NCBI GenBank assembly: GCA_002163135.1
Contig: MAAN01000020.1
Span: forward strand, 73,250-120,582
DNA: 47,333 nucleotides
From: Alphaproteobacteria bacterium 46_93_T64
GTDB taxonomy: Bacteria; Pseudomonadota; Alphaproteobacteria; Sneathiellales; Sneathiellaceae
Direction of reading: 5' to 3'
The notes below the pieces were generated by a model that was given only the letters and a program-made list of their open reading frames with translations, ran no database searches and was not told the origin of the DNA. The translations under genes and the position numbers were made by a program. The stretch's first letter is position 1; every line of letters begins with the position of its first letter. Of the stretch, positions 40,480-47,333 are shown piece after piece.

Positions 40480-41901
40480 TCACCTGCAGCCGAATACAGG
40501 GAAACAGTAGGCTTTTCTATTATGCCACATAGACGCCGGGACATAGCCATTTGGTTCACCAGGCAATCGCTCAGTAACACGGACCCGGACCGTGTAAAGG
40601 CTTCCCTCGCTGGAATTGGGTACTACAAATTCGTTATCGAACCCAGGCCTGAGAGTGCCCGCCGGCAGCAAAACATTGCCAAGACTGTCGTTTGCACTCG
40701 CTGCATCGCGCTCAACCAGGCCAATGAGATGATCTCTATTAGTCGCTACATTCCATGACATCTGAATAGGCAGAGTTTGACCGGACGAAATGGAAGTGGA
40801 GTTTGTACTATTCCATGCCGGCGGATACTGACTTATACCATCCAATGCAATAATTAAATCATCATTGCCGGCGATGATGTCTGTGCCCAATAAGTCATCA
40901 AAACTCACGCCTACCCCCCTCAAGCTCGCGACAGTTAGCGAACCTGCAAGACCGCCAGCCTTGCTGCCAATCTTGCTTACCGCCATATCCAGTGTACTAA
41001 ACAAAACGGAAGTCGCCATATCTGTCCCTGTCGATACCCTTTTGGCAACAACGTACTCAATATGGAGCGCAACAACCGGGGGAAGAGGCATATTCTGCTC
41101 ATGCTTTTTTCGCACCCTGGCGTAATAGGCATCATAATCAAATTTATCATTCTTCTTCTGTAGCTCAATTTTCTGGCGATCCTTGGAATCGATCACAGAC
41201 TGGAGATGCTGCAATTGCAGCTGTTGTTGTTTAATTTTTTCCTGCAATTGCTGCTCTTGTGCCGTCTGTTGCGTCTGTTGCGTCTGTTGCGTCTGTTGCG
41301 GCTGTTGTTGCGTCTGCGGGCGCTGCGCAACGTTCATGCCTACCAGGTCCTGAAACCAGAACATCTGCGCTTGCGAGCGGTTGCACTGGGATTGGGTTAG
41401 ACCTACATTATCATCCAGTGTGCCATTTGGCACATTGAGGCATTTGCCACTATGACTCGCCACAATATAGTAGTAATCACCCCCTACCGCCACAAGAGAG
41501 AAGCCTTGTTGGGGTGACAGATCGCATTGTGACTGAGTGACAGGCGTATTATCCGCCATTGCACCGTTCCAAACATTAAGGCACTTCCCACTGCGGCCAG
41601 AAATAATATTGTAGTAATTATTGGCCGCCACGACCACGGTGAAGACCTGCTGCGGCGAGCCGTCGCATTGGAACTGATTGATAGTAACATTGTCGTTCAG
41701 ATTGCCGTCCGGCAAATCAACGCACTTTTGGCTATGACCTATAAGAATTCTGCCTGATGTGGCTTGTGCCGCTGCGCCCTCGACGCCTGCGAACGCCACA
41801 AGTGTGATAAGAGGGAGAGTAACTCCGCGTCTACAATAAGCCTGAGACTTAATGACAAGGGACTTCAACAACACGAACCAATTTCCACTAGCTTTGCTCA
41901 T
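40480..41901 (-). CDS. Exported ricin-B-like lectin with Gln-rich coiled coil
   Basis: 473 residues. A long basic N-terminus and hydrophobic stretch (VTLPLITLVAFAGVEGAAAQ) form an export signal. Residues about 48-190 are a beta-trefoil of three repeats, each with a GKCL(N/D)hP or equivalent and QxF motif (SPQQVFTVV, SPQQGFSLV, SQAQMFWF), the carbohydrate-binding ricin B fold. A Gln/Thr tract with tandem QQT follows (about 197-215), then a coiled coil (about 215-255). The remaining 220 residues form a beta-rich domain I do not recognise (ASLRGVGVSFDDLLG, NDDLIIALDGISQ). GAGGGAA precedes the ATG closely. Probably a glycan-binding secreted protein. Confidence 0.7.
   Translation of the reverse strand: MSKASGNWFVLLKSLVIKSQAYCRRGVTLPLITLVAFAGVEGAAAQATSGRILIGHSQKCVDLPDGNLNDNVTINQFQCDGSPQQVFTVVVAANNYYNIISGRSGKCLNVWNGAMADNTPVTQSQCDLSPQQGFSLVAVGGDYYYIVASHSGKCLNVPNGTLDDNVGLTQSQCNRSQAQMFWFQDLVGMNVAQRPQTQQQPQQTQQTQQTQQTAQEQQLQEKIKQQQLQLQHLQSVIDSKDRQKIELQKKNDKFDYDAYYARVRKKHEQNMPLPPVVALHIEYVVAKRVSTGTDMATSVLFSTLDMAVSKIGSKAGGLAGSLTVASLRGVGVSFDDLLGTDIIAGNDDLIIALDGISQYPPAWNSTNSTSISSGQTLPIQMSWNVATNRDHLIGLVERDAASANDSLGNVLLPAGTLRPGFDNEFVVPNSSEGSLYTVRVRVTERLPGEPNGYVPASMWHNRKAYCFPVFGCR
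41262..41312. repeat. 9-bp tandem repeat in the lectin gene
   Basis: TGTTGCGTC is repeated about four times without interruption, with degenerate flanking units, encoding the QQT tract. Nine is a multiple of three, so copy-number change would alter linker length without frameshift. Confidence 0.7.
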
Positions 41902-42225
41902 AATTCCCTCTAACCCTCTAATTTAAATCGTTATTTCCGCAAATCCCCTTGTTTACATCATTGCACTGGCCAATAGCCCCTTCAGTGCAAAACCGCCAAT
42001 GCCGCAAGTCCAAACAATTTACCAATCGCTCTGTACTTCATAGCCCCGTGCCGCAACCAATGAACTCGAAAGATACACATATGCCAACGAATGGCAAAAT
42101 CAGTAACTTATTACCACCAAAACGCGATTAAACATTAGACTTACCTGCTATTTAAAATCGTACTCGCAAATATATGTATTAGCAATGGATGATTTTCAAG
42201 AATTTGATACTTTTGGCTCGGATCT
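41902..42225. repeat. Relic leader of a third tail-collar copy
   Basis: 41990-42225 repeats the signal-peptide start and upstream region of tail-collar copy 2 (39484-39735): GCCGCAAGTCCAAACAATTT, ATCGCTCTGTACTTCATAG, CCGTGCCGCAACCAATGAAC and ATATATGTATTAGCAAT all recur. It lacks about 28 bases just upstream of the ATG and has no collar domain. 41902-41989 holds the lectin leader, with the AATTCCCTCTAACCCTCT block also found at 40396-40413. Confidence 0.7.
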
Positions 42226-42480
42226 TCGGACACAACACACTGATCCAACCGCCATGCTATATTTGTCTTAACGGATCATGTAGTAGCGTGGACCTGAGAG
42301 ACGGCAATAACTGTCAATGAGGCTCATCACTAGATTTGATCCCTATACCCTATAAGCTGTACCTAACTTCAAAAATACAGTTAAACCCGTCAGTTGTTCT
42401 TGTTGTTGTGAGTTTGAACATTGAAGCAAGAGATCTGCTTCTAATGGCAGAAGCATTGGCTAAATCCAGTCAGATTTAAA
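42226..42480. other. Non-coding or decayed stretch
   Basis: No frame with a start and coding character. A short plus-strand segment at about 42400-42475 (VVSLNIEARDLLLMAEALAK) looks protein-like but is in a different frame from the GGDEF relic that follows, so it may be its frameshifted upstream part. Confidence 0.35.
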
Positions 42481-42690
42481 CAACATTTCAAATATATTAA
42501 TGACAGTGTCGGTCACGCCGCCGGAGACCAACTCCTAATCATTGCAGCGAAGAAACTTCGGGCCAGTATCCGGGCTGGTGATATATTGCCGCGCCTAGGA
42601 GGAGATGAATTTGCAATCGTTCTGTGTAATATACATGAGCCAGAGGATCCATCTATCGTTACAGAAAAAATCTTTCCCTTCAGAATGATT
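42475..42690 (+). pseudogene. Diguanylate cyclase (GGDEF) relic
   Basis: The plus strand reads FKYINDSVGHAAGDQLL, then AAKKLRASIRAGDILPRLGG and DEFAIVLCNIHEPED. This is the heart of a GGDEF domain with an intact active-site GGDEF (42598-42612) and the FKxINDxxGHxxGDxLL motif. There is no start codon or upstream half, and after EKIF the match to the domain is lost. A gene of at least 160 codons for this domain alone has been reduced to about 65. Confidence 0.75.
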
Positions 42691-42738
42691 ATTTCAATGA
42701 AAATCGAATTCTATTGCGGCAGGTATTACGTTCAATTT

Positions 42739-43212
42739 TCAGTAATATCGATCCTGCTTACGGTGTGTGACCAATTGAAGAATTGAAAAAACAGAGATCA
42801 CGGCCGCCAAGACAACGAATGCCGCTCCAGTTAGCATTATCCAGAACCCATTCTCCAAGGAAGGTATTAAGGATGTGATCGCTGATATTTCGGGATATAG
42901 TGGGAAAATAGTTACCTCAATTGTGTCGCCGACTTTCGCATCGAGCAACAAAAATCGATTTACTAACTCACTATTAGAATATTCATTTCCATTTTGACTT
43001 AAGAAACTGAAAGAATATATGCGATCCAAACCCACTCTTTCGAGTGCGGTAACGGTTCCAGAAACGGTTTCGCTGTCAATCAAGAATAGTGCAAATGGAA
43101 TACCCTCGTCATCAGCCCAAATCACCATCATGGTACCAATAAAAACGAACAACATAGCCATAAAGTATTTCTGATACAGAAAATCTCGCTCTGCTTCGCG
43201 CCTTGAAGACAT
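42739..43212 (-). CDS. DUF3592-like membrane protein
   Basis: 157 residues: a short charged N-terminus, TM1 (about 17-33, AMLFVFIGTMMVIWA), an extracytoplasmic beta domain of roughly 75 residues, and TM2 (about 124-146, GFWIMLTGAAFVVLAAVISV). The middle matches the DUF3592 pattern: SGTVTALERVG, IYSFSFLSQNGNEY, and VGDTIEVTIFPLYPE before the second helix. The family is uncharacterised. It stands alone; the neighbouring kinase gene ends 155 bases away. Confidence 0.65.
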   Translation of the reverse strand: MSSRREAERDFLYQKYFMAMLFVFIGTMMVIWADDEGIPFALFLIDSETVSGTVTALERVGLDRIYSFSFLSQNGNEYSNSELVNRFLLLDAKVGDTIEVTIFPLYPEISAITSLIPSLENGFWIMLTGAAFVVLAAVISVFSILQLVTHRKQDRYY

Positions 43213-43367
43213 TCAAGCAACCTTAATAAGTGAATGAAGGAATTATCACTCTAGATGCATGGGAATAATCTCGCAATAGATACTGGCTCAAAAGTCTGAA
43301 TTCTGAGTTGTGTAATGGTTCCTTATGGGAATTTTCAGACAAAAAGGGCTTCAGTTAGGCAACACAC

Positions 43368-44792
43368 TTAGATACTCGCCCACTCATGCGATATGGCTAC
43401 TGCCCGTTTGTATTTATCCACAGATTGCGGTCCTCCCGGTTCCGGATTGTAATGTCCAAAGTGTGAAACCGATTCCAGTTCATGACCCATGACGTCACAG
43501 GCCAGTTTCACCGTGCCTAAACCGGTCAATTCTGGCATATTGGCGGGTCGGATTTCGCGACCTGTGACATTGGCAAGAAACTGGACGAAATATGGGTTCT
43601 TACTCATGCCACCATCAATGAAGAGTGCGTCATTTATCGGCACACAACAGCTCATCGCCTCTATGACTTCCGCAGAACGGTAAGCAACACCTTCCAGAAT
43701 TGATTGAACCAATTGTTCAGGCTTATGGTCAAGCGACAACCCTAACCAAACACCGCGTGCGCGCGCCTCCCAATGAGGGCAACCAAGCCCCGCCAGGGCT
43801 GGAACAAAGGCAAGGTCAGAGTTGATGGCAGACGGTATATTGAACGAGTTTATTTCGGAAAAGTCATTGAACAATCCGAGGGATCTTGCCCAGTTTATTG
43901 CTGCGCCTGCGGTGTGAACACCTCCGTCCAAAGCAAATACTGGATCTTGTCCGGCCTTTTGCCAAGCCACCGTTGGTAGGAGGCCCAGTTCTGGTTTGTT
44001 AATGATTTTCTCTCCGGTAACCATGAGAGTAAAAGCACCTGTTCCGAAGGTGATCTTTGTGTCCCCCTTGTTTCTGCAACCGAACCCATAAAGAGCAGCC
44101 TGTTGGTCAACCACGCTTGCCGTTACCGGAGTGGGCCCATATTCTGTGTCCATTACGCCGAAATCACCAGTGGTCGGCACGATTTCCGGCAAACATTCTC
44201 TAGGAACCCCAAATATGTGACAGAGTGTTTCGTCCCACTCCAGCCGTTCAAGGTTCATCAACGACGTTCGGCTAGCCGTGCTAACATCTGTAACAAAATG
44301 GCCGGTCAACCGGTCGAGGAAAAATGCATCGGTCGTACCCAGACGTAGAGTACCTCTTGACCAAGCCTGTTTTGCGTCAGGAATGTTATTTACGATCCAA
44401 GCCAACTTGCTTGCAGAAAAATACGGATCTAACGGCAAACCAGCACGCTTGAGTATCTCGTCTTCCTGCCCTTCATTTCTCAATTCTTCAATTTTATCTA
44501 TCGTACGATTATCTTGCCAGACGATCACCGGAGATAATGCTACCTTCGTTTTCGCGTCCCATGCCAAGCAACTTTCGCCCTGATTGTCGATGCCGATAGC
44601 ATCGACCTTACCAACGGCGTCAGCACATGCCCGAATATTTCGTATCAGCTCTTCTGGGTCATGCTCCACCCAGCCATCCTGTGGGTATATTTGTTGGTGC
44701 TCCATTGAATGAATGACTTCCAGCGTGCCTTCAGAATTCACTGTAAGAGCGCGAGTGCTTGTTGTTCCTTGATCAATGCCGGCAATTCGCAT
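43368..44792 (-). CDS. glpK: Glycerol kinase-like FGGY kinase
   Basis: 474 residues from ATG 44792, where GGGAG lies eight bases upstream; an earlier ATG at 44810 is in frame but overlaps that site. The N-terminus RIAGIDQGTTSTRALTV is the FGGY phosphate-1 motif, with GWVEHDPEEL typical of glycerol kinases. VDQQAALYG, GTGAFTLM and DGGMSKNPYFVQFLANVTGR are the later FGGY signatures. The enzyme would phosphorylate glycerol with ATP in the cytosol. It is slightly shorter and more divergent than canonical GlpK, so a related polyol could be the substrate. The order GlpR, phosphoesterase, kinase on one strand and a GlpA-like enzyme divergent supports glycerol use. Confidence 0.8.
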   Translation of the reverse strand: MRIAGIDQGTTSTRALTVNSEGTLEVIHSMEHQQIYPQDGWVEHDPEELIRNIRACADAVGKVDAIGIDNQGESCLAWDAKTKVALSPVIVWQDNRTIDKIEELRNEGQEDEILKRAGLPLDPYFSASKLAWIVNNIPDAKQAWSRGTLRLGTTDAFFLDRLTGHFVTDVSTASRTSLMNLERLEWDETLCHIFGVPRECLPEIVPTTGDFGVMDTEYGPTPVTASVVDQQAALYGFGCRNKGDTKITFGTGAFTLMVTGEKIINKPELGLLPTVAWQKAGQDPVFALDGGVHTAGAAINWARSLGLFNDFSEINSFNIPSAINSDLAFVPALAGLGCPHWEARARGVWLGLSLDHKPEQLVQSILEGVAYRSAEVIEAMSCCVPINDALFIDGGMSKNPYFVQFLANVTGREIRPANMPELTGLGTVKLACDVMGHELESVSHFGHYNPEPGGPQSVDKYKRAVAISHEWASI

Positions 44793-44856
44793 TCTATTGC
44801 TCCCGTCCATTAAAAAATTCAGCCAGCATATCCGCCAATGCCCAAAACATCATTGA

Positions 44857-45663
44857 TTATGCATGCTCTTCAAAAAGATAAGGGCCGTCGATTTCGCGAA
44901 CATAGACAGTGTGCGTAACCAAGTCCTTTTGCGGGGTCCAAAAATGCAGTTGATAAGCAGGGGCCTCCAGAATGAATTCAGAAGGACGTTTAAGCGTCAA
45001 GTCTAACCCCAACTGCATCCCTGTGCTTGGTGCCGTACTAACAACGGTGCCACGCCACCGGGCATGGGTCGGCAAGTGTATGTGACCGCATATTATACCT
45101 TCTATGTTCGTATATTTTTCCACAACATCCCCCAATAGGTCAGCCCCCTCAAACCCATCGATGTCCGTTTCCAGAACGCCACACTTTACCGGAGGGTGAT
45201 GCATAAAAATAACCGTTGGCCGCTCTTTATCTTCTGACAATCGCTGATCAAGCCACGTGGCTCGTGTTTGGCAGATCTTGCCCCCAGGTTCACCGGGCAC
45301 AGTGCTATCCATCGCTATCAAACGAACATCGAAGCCCTCAATTACGTAATTACTAAATCCCTGATATCCAGACGGATAAGCTTGATCTGAAAAAGCCGTC
45401 CCAAGACTTGACTGATCATCATGATTACCCGGGATGATATAAAATGGACATTGCAGTTTACCCAATAGGCTTGCCGCCTGTTCTGCTTCTTCAATTGCAC
45501 CTGAGCTGGTGATATCGCCGGTCACAAGCACGACATCAGGTTGTGGGTTACACCGGTTGATGTGATCAACACATCGCGCCAAATTCTCCGCCATTGGCGC
45601 AATGCCATACGTCTTTTTACCCCATCCGGGGACATGAGTATCACTAATTTGCGCTATTAACAT
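44857..45663 (-). CDS. Metallophosphoesterase, GpdQ/CpdA type
   Basis: 268 residues with all five metal-binding motifs of the calcineurin-like class III phosphodiesterases: AQISDTHVPG (about 4-13), VLVTGDITSSGA, IIPGNHDDQ, VIFMHHPPV and IICGHIHLPTHARW. This set and length fit GpdQ (glycerophosphodiesterase) and CpdA (cAMP phosphodiesterase). Lying between GlpR and glycerol kinase, the glycerophosphodiester role is favoured because it would release glycerol or glycerol phosphate. GGAGC precedes the ATG by seven bases. A cAMP link to the cyclase at 7-9.6 kb is conceivable but unsupported by context. Confidence 0.75.
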   Translation of the reverse strand: MLIAQISDTHVPGWGKKTYGIAPMAENLARCVDHINRCNPQPDVVLVTGDITSSGAIEEAEQAASLLGKLQCPFYIIPGNHDDQSSLGTAFSDQAYPSGYQGFSNYVIEGFDVRLIAMDSTVPGEPGGKICQTRATWLDQRLSEDKERPTVIFMHHPPVKCGVLETDIDGFEGADLLGDVVEKYTNIEGIICGHIHLPTHARWRGTVVSTAPSTGMQLGLDLTLKRPSEFILEAPAYQLHFWTPQKDLVTHTVYVREIDGPYLFEEHA

Positions 45664-45757
45664 TCTGTGCTCCAGTCACAATTTCAATGATTACCAACGT
45701 ACTTAAGTAGTGGAATAGAAGTTCTATTTTGTCTGAGGGTCTTGCCACAGCGTCAGG

Positions 45758-46522
45758 TTACGAAGCAAGAATGATTTGCACTTCGGCGGCCGCCAATGCG
45801 TCTTTAAGTGTATCTGGTGGCGCGGTATCGCAGACAATCCTGTCAATTTTTGCAAGTGAGCACACTTCAAACGATGCGATCTCATTGAACTTTGAACTAT
45901 CGACCAGAACGGTCACAGTTTCGGATTGTTCTATCATGGCGCAAGCGATCTGAGCTTCTTCAATGTTATAATCCATCGCTCCAGTTCTCCCGTCCAGTGC
46001 TCCAATTGTAAGCACTGCGTGGTGAGCGCGGAACGATCTGATTTGCGCAGCAACCATCGTTCCGATCGTCTGGCGATTGTCCGGACTAAACTCTCCGCCG
46101 AGCAAAAAGGTCCTGTTGCCCAATGCTGAAGATGAAAACGTACCCGCAATTTCTGTTGAATTGGTGACGATGGTCAGGCCAGAAACTTCAGATAGTTTTT
46201 CCGCAAAGTGGAGCGTCGTCGATCCGGTATCAACGAATAAGGTTTCACCCGCGGAGAACAGTTTGGACGCAGTTGCTGCGATGCGCGCTTTGGCTTCGGT
46301 ATTGTCGGACATTCGTTGTTGAAACGAGCCTTCACCAAAGTTTCGTGGCAAAGTCGCACCGCCGTGAATCTTGTGAATTTTGCCTGAATTGTCTAGCGCA
46401 CTTAGATCGCGCCTAATGGTTTCACGAGAAATGTCGAGTATTACAGCCAGTTCTTCAACGGTTGCCTGCTCCTTATTACGAATTATTTCAACAATTTTCG
46501 CTTGTCGCAGCTTGGTCTTCAT
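45758..46522 (-). CDS. glpR: DeoR-family repressor, GlpR-like
   Basis: 254 residues from ATG 46522, with GAGG upstream; a weaker start at 46549 is possible. The N-terminal helix-turn-helix (EELAVILDISRETIRRDLSA, then IHKIHGGATLP) is the DeoR signature. The sugar-phosphate-binding domain has FVDTGSTTLHFAEKL, VTNSTEIA, LLGGEFSPDNRQTIG and VLVDSSKF. Members of the GlpR group respond to glycerol 3-phosphate. It is the first gene of the minus-strand glycerol operon and diverges from the oxidoreductase gene, so it likely controls both from the 46523-46646 region. Confidence 0.8.
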   Translation of the reverse strand: MKTKLRQAKIVEIIRNKEQATVEELAVILDISRETIRRDLSALDNSGKIHKIHGGATLPRNFGEGSFQQRMSDNTEAKARIAATASKLFSAGETLFVDTGSTTLHFAEKLSEVSGLTIVTNSTEIAGTFSSSALGNRTFLLGGEFSPDNRQTIGTMVAAQIRSFRAHHAVLTIGALDGRTGAMDYNIEEAQIACAMIEQSETVTVLVDSSKFNEIASFEVCSLAKIDRIVCDTAPPDTLKDALAAAEVQIILAS

Positions 46523-46542
46523 GCCTACCTCAATATTAATAT

Positions 46543-46556
46543 TGACCATATAGTCA
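46543..46556. promoter_or_regulatory. Probable GlpR operator
   Basis: TGACCATATAGTCA is a 14-base palindrome with 12 matching positions, in the short AT-rich gap between the divergent glpR and oxidoreductase genes. Confidence 0.45.
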
Positions 46557-46646
46557 TTATTTATTACCGTTCAGTCAATACACCGATGACTTTTTGCATA
46601 TTTTCATGCCTTAGTGACACTACAACAACTTTAGGAATAGATACCA

Positions 46647-47333
46647 ATGCTCGCTCCACTGGACACCAACATTTTTGATATTGCTGTGGTGGGCGCAGGA
46701 GTTGTTGGGTGCGCAGTTGCTAGGCGCTTTACCTTGGAAGGCGCACGCGTCGTCGTTATCGAAAAGGCATCTGACATTCTTGATGGTGCCAGCAAAGGTA
46801 ATAGCGCTATTCTTCACACTGGTTTTGATGCCCCGACTGGCTCCCTAGAACTATCATGCATCCGTGACGGTTATCAGGAGTATGCTGAAATCCACCGTGA
46901 AATGGGCCTGCCGCTCGAAAAGCCGGGCGCCCATGTAATTGCTTGGAACGATGAGGAGGCCGCACAGCTCGAGCAGATAGTAACGCAAGCTAACAATAAC
47001 GGTATTGCAGGTGTTGAACTGATCGACGCAGGCGAACTTTATCGCCGCGAGCCCAATCTCTCAGAGCATGCCGTGGCAGCGGTTGTGGTTCCGGATGAAA
47101 GTATTATTGACCCATGGTCAGCCCCATACGCCTATCTAAAGCAATCGCTCGAAAATGGTGCCATTGAATATCGTAACTGTGAGGTGCGCAGTGGCCTATT
47201 CGACAATGGACAGTGGTTGCTGGAAACATCCCGTGGCACACTAAAAAGTCGCTATGTGATCAACTGCGCTGGTCTTTATGGCGACACTTTGGACGAGACT
47301 GTCTTGGGCGACGTTGAATTCAAAATCAAACCG
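46647..47333 (+). CDS. GlpA-like FAD-dependent glycerol-3-phosphate dehydrogenase, N-terminal part (runs off window)
   Basis: 229 codons lie in the window. ATG 46647 has AGGAA ten bases upstream. The FAD-binding motif is DIAVVGAGVVGCAVARRFTL (about residues 11-30), followed by VVVIEKASDILDGASKGNSA and ILHTGFDAPTGSLE, the DAO/GlpA-type pattern. SIIDPWSAPYAYLKQ and VINCAGLYGD follow in the expected order. Anaerobic GlpA-type glycerol-3-phosphate dehydrogenases and L-2-hydroxyglutarate oxidases share this half. The glpR/glpK context favours the former. The C-terminal (2Fe-2S) domain that would decide is beyond the window. Confidence 0.75.
   Translation, partial: MLAPLDTNIFDIAVVGAGVVGCAVARRFTLEGARVVVIEKASDILDGASKGNSAILHTGFDAPTGSLELSCIRDGYQEYAEIHREMGLPLEKPGAHVIAWNDEEAAQLEQIVTQANNNGIAGVELIDAGELYRREPNLSEHAVAAVVVPDESIIDPWSAPYAYLKQSLENGAIEYRNCEVRSGLFDNGQWLLETSRGTLKSRYVINCAGLYGDTLDETVLGDVEFKIKP

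Overview
The window looks like chromosomal DNA of an alphaproteobacterium, probably marine. This is inferred from the Pcm-type N-terminus at the left edge, the LysR/DUF1127-like pair, the tRNA genes and the style of the glycerol operon. Base composition is moderately AT-rich, except for a clearly GC-richer islet around 11.1-12.7 kb. Core genes sit at the two ends; the middle is an accessory region with many repeats, relics and truncated genes.

Layout. 0-3 kb: 5' end of pcm, a SnoaL-like protein, tRNA-Cys, a flavin monooxygenase-like protein, a YqaE/Pmp3 peptide and tRNA-Asn with a strong terminator. 3-7 kb: accessory DNA with hypothetical genes, a tRNA 3'-end-like scar, a protein of repeated DGPA modules, two interspersed repeat families and an exported protein of unknown function. 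7-10.7 kb: a two-gene unit of a LivJ-type binding protein and a membrane class III adenylate cyclase. 11-13.8 kb: a DUF1127-like/LysR pair, then a nonsense-mutated TetR gene and a TrpB-like tail fragment.

13.7-36.6 kb is the centrepiece, all on the minus strand. A 5142-residue LEPR-XLL surface protein (hook-like repeats, about 2000 residues of RTX-like repeats, two lectin-like domains and a C-terminal HExxHxxGxxH metalloprotease-like domain) is followed by a DUF3467-like protein, a GAF-GAF-TM-HlyD protein, a PqqD-like/M50/HlyD fusion, a SecA-derived protein whose Walker A lysine is lost, and a small exported HlyD adaptor. I infer a dedicated export, maturation and anchoring system for the giant protein. 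It is not a standard type I system: no ABC ATPase or TolC is present in the window.

36.6-42.7 kb is a graveyard and duplication zone: a TGA-interrupted gene, the truncated membrane part of a cyclase, two tandem exported mini tail-collar proteins, an exported pentapeptide-repeat protein, an exported ricin-B-like lectin and a GGDEF relic. 42.7-47.3 kb carries a DUF3592-like membrane protein and a glycerol/glycerophosphodiester module: GlpK, a metallophosphoesterase and GlpR on the minus strand, with a GlpA-like FAD oxidoreductase diverging and running off the right edge.

All functional calls come from reading motifs by eye. No database search was possible.
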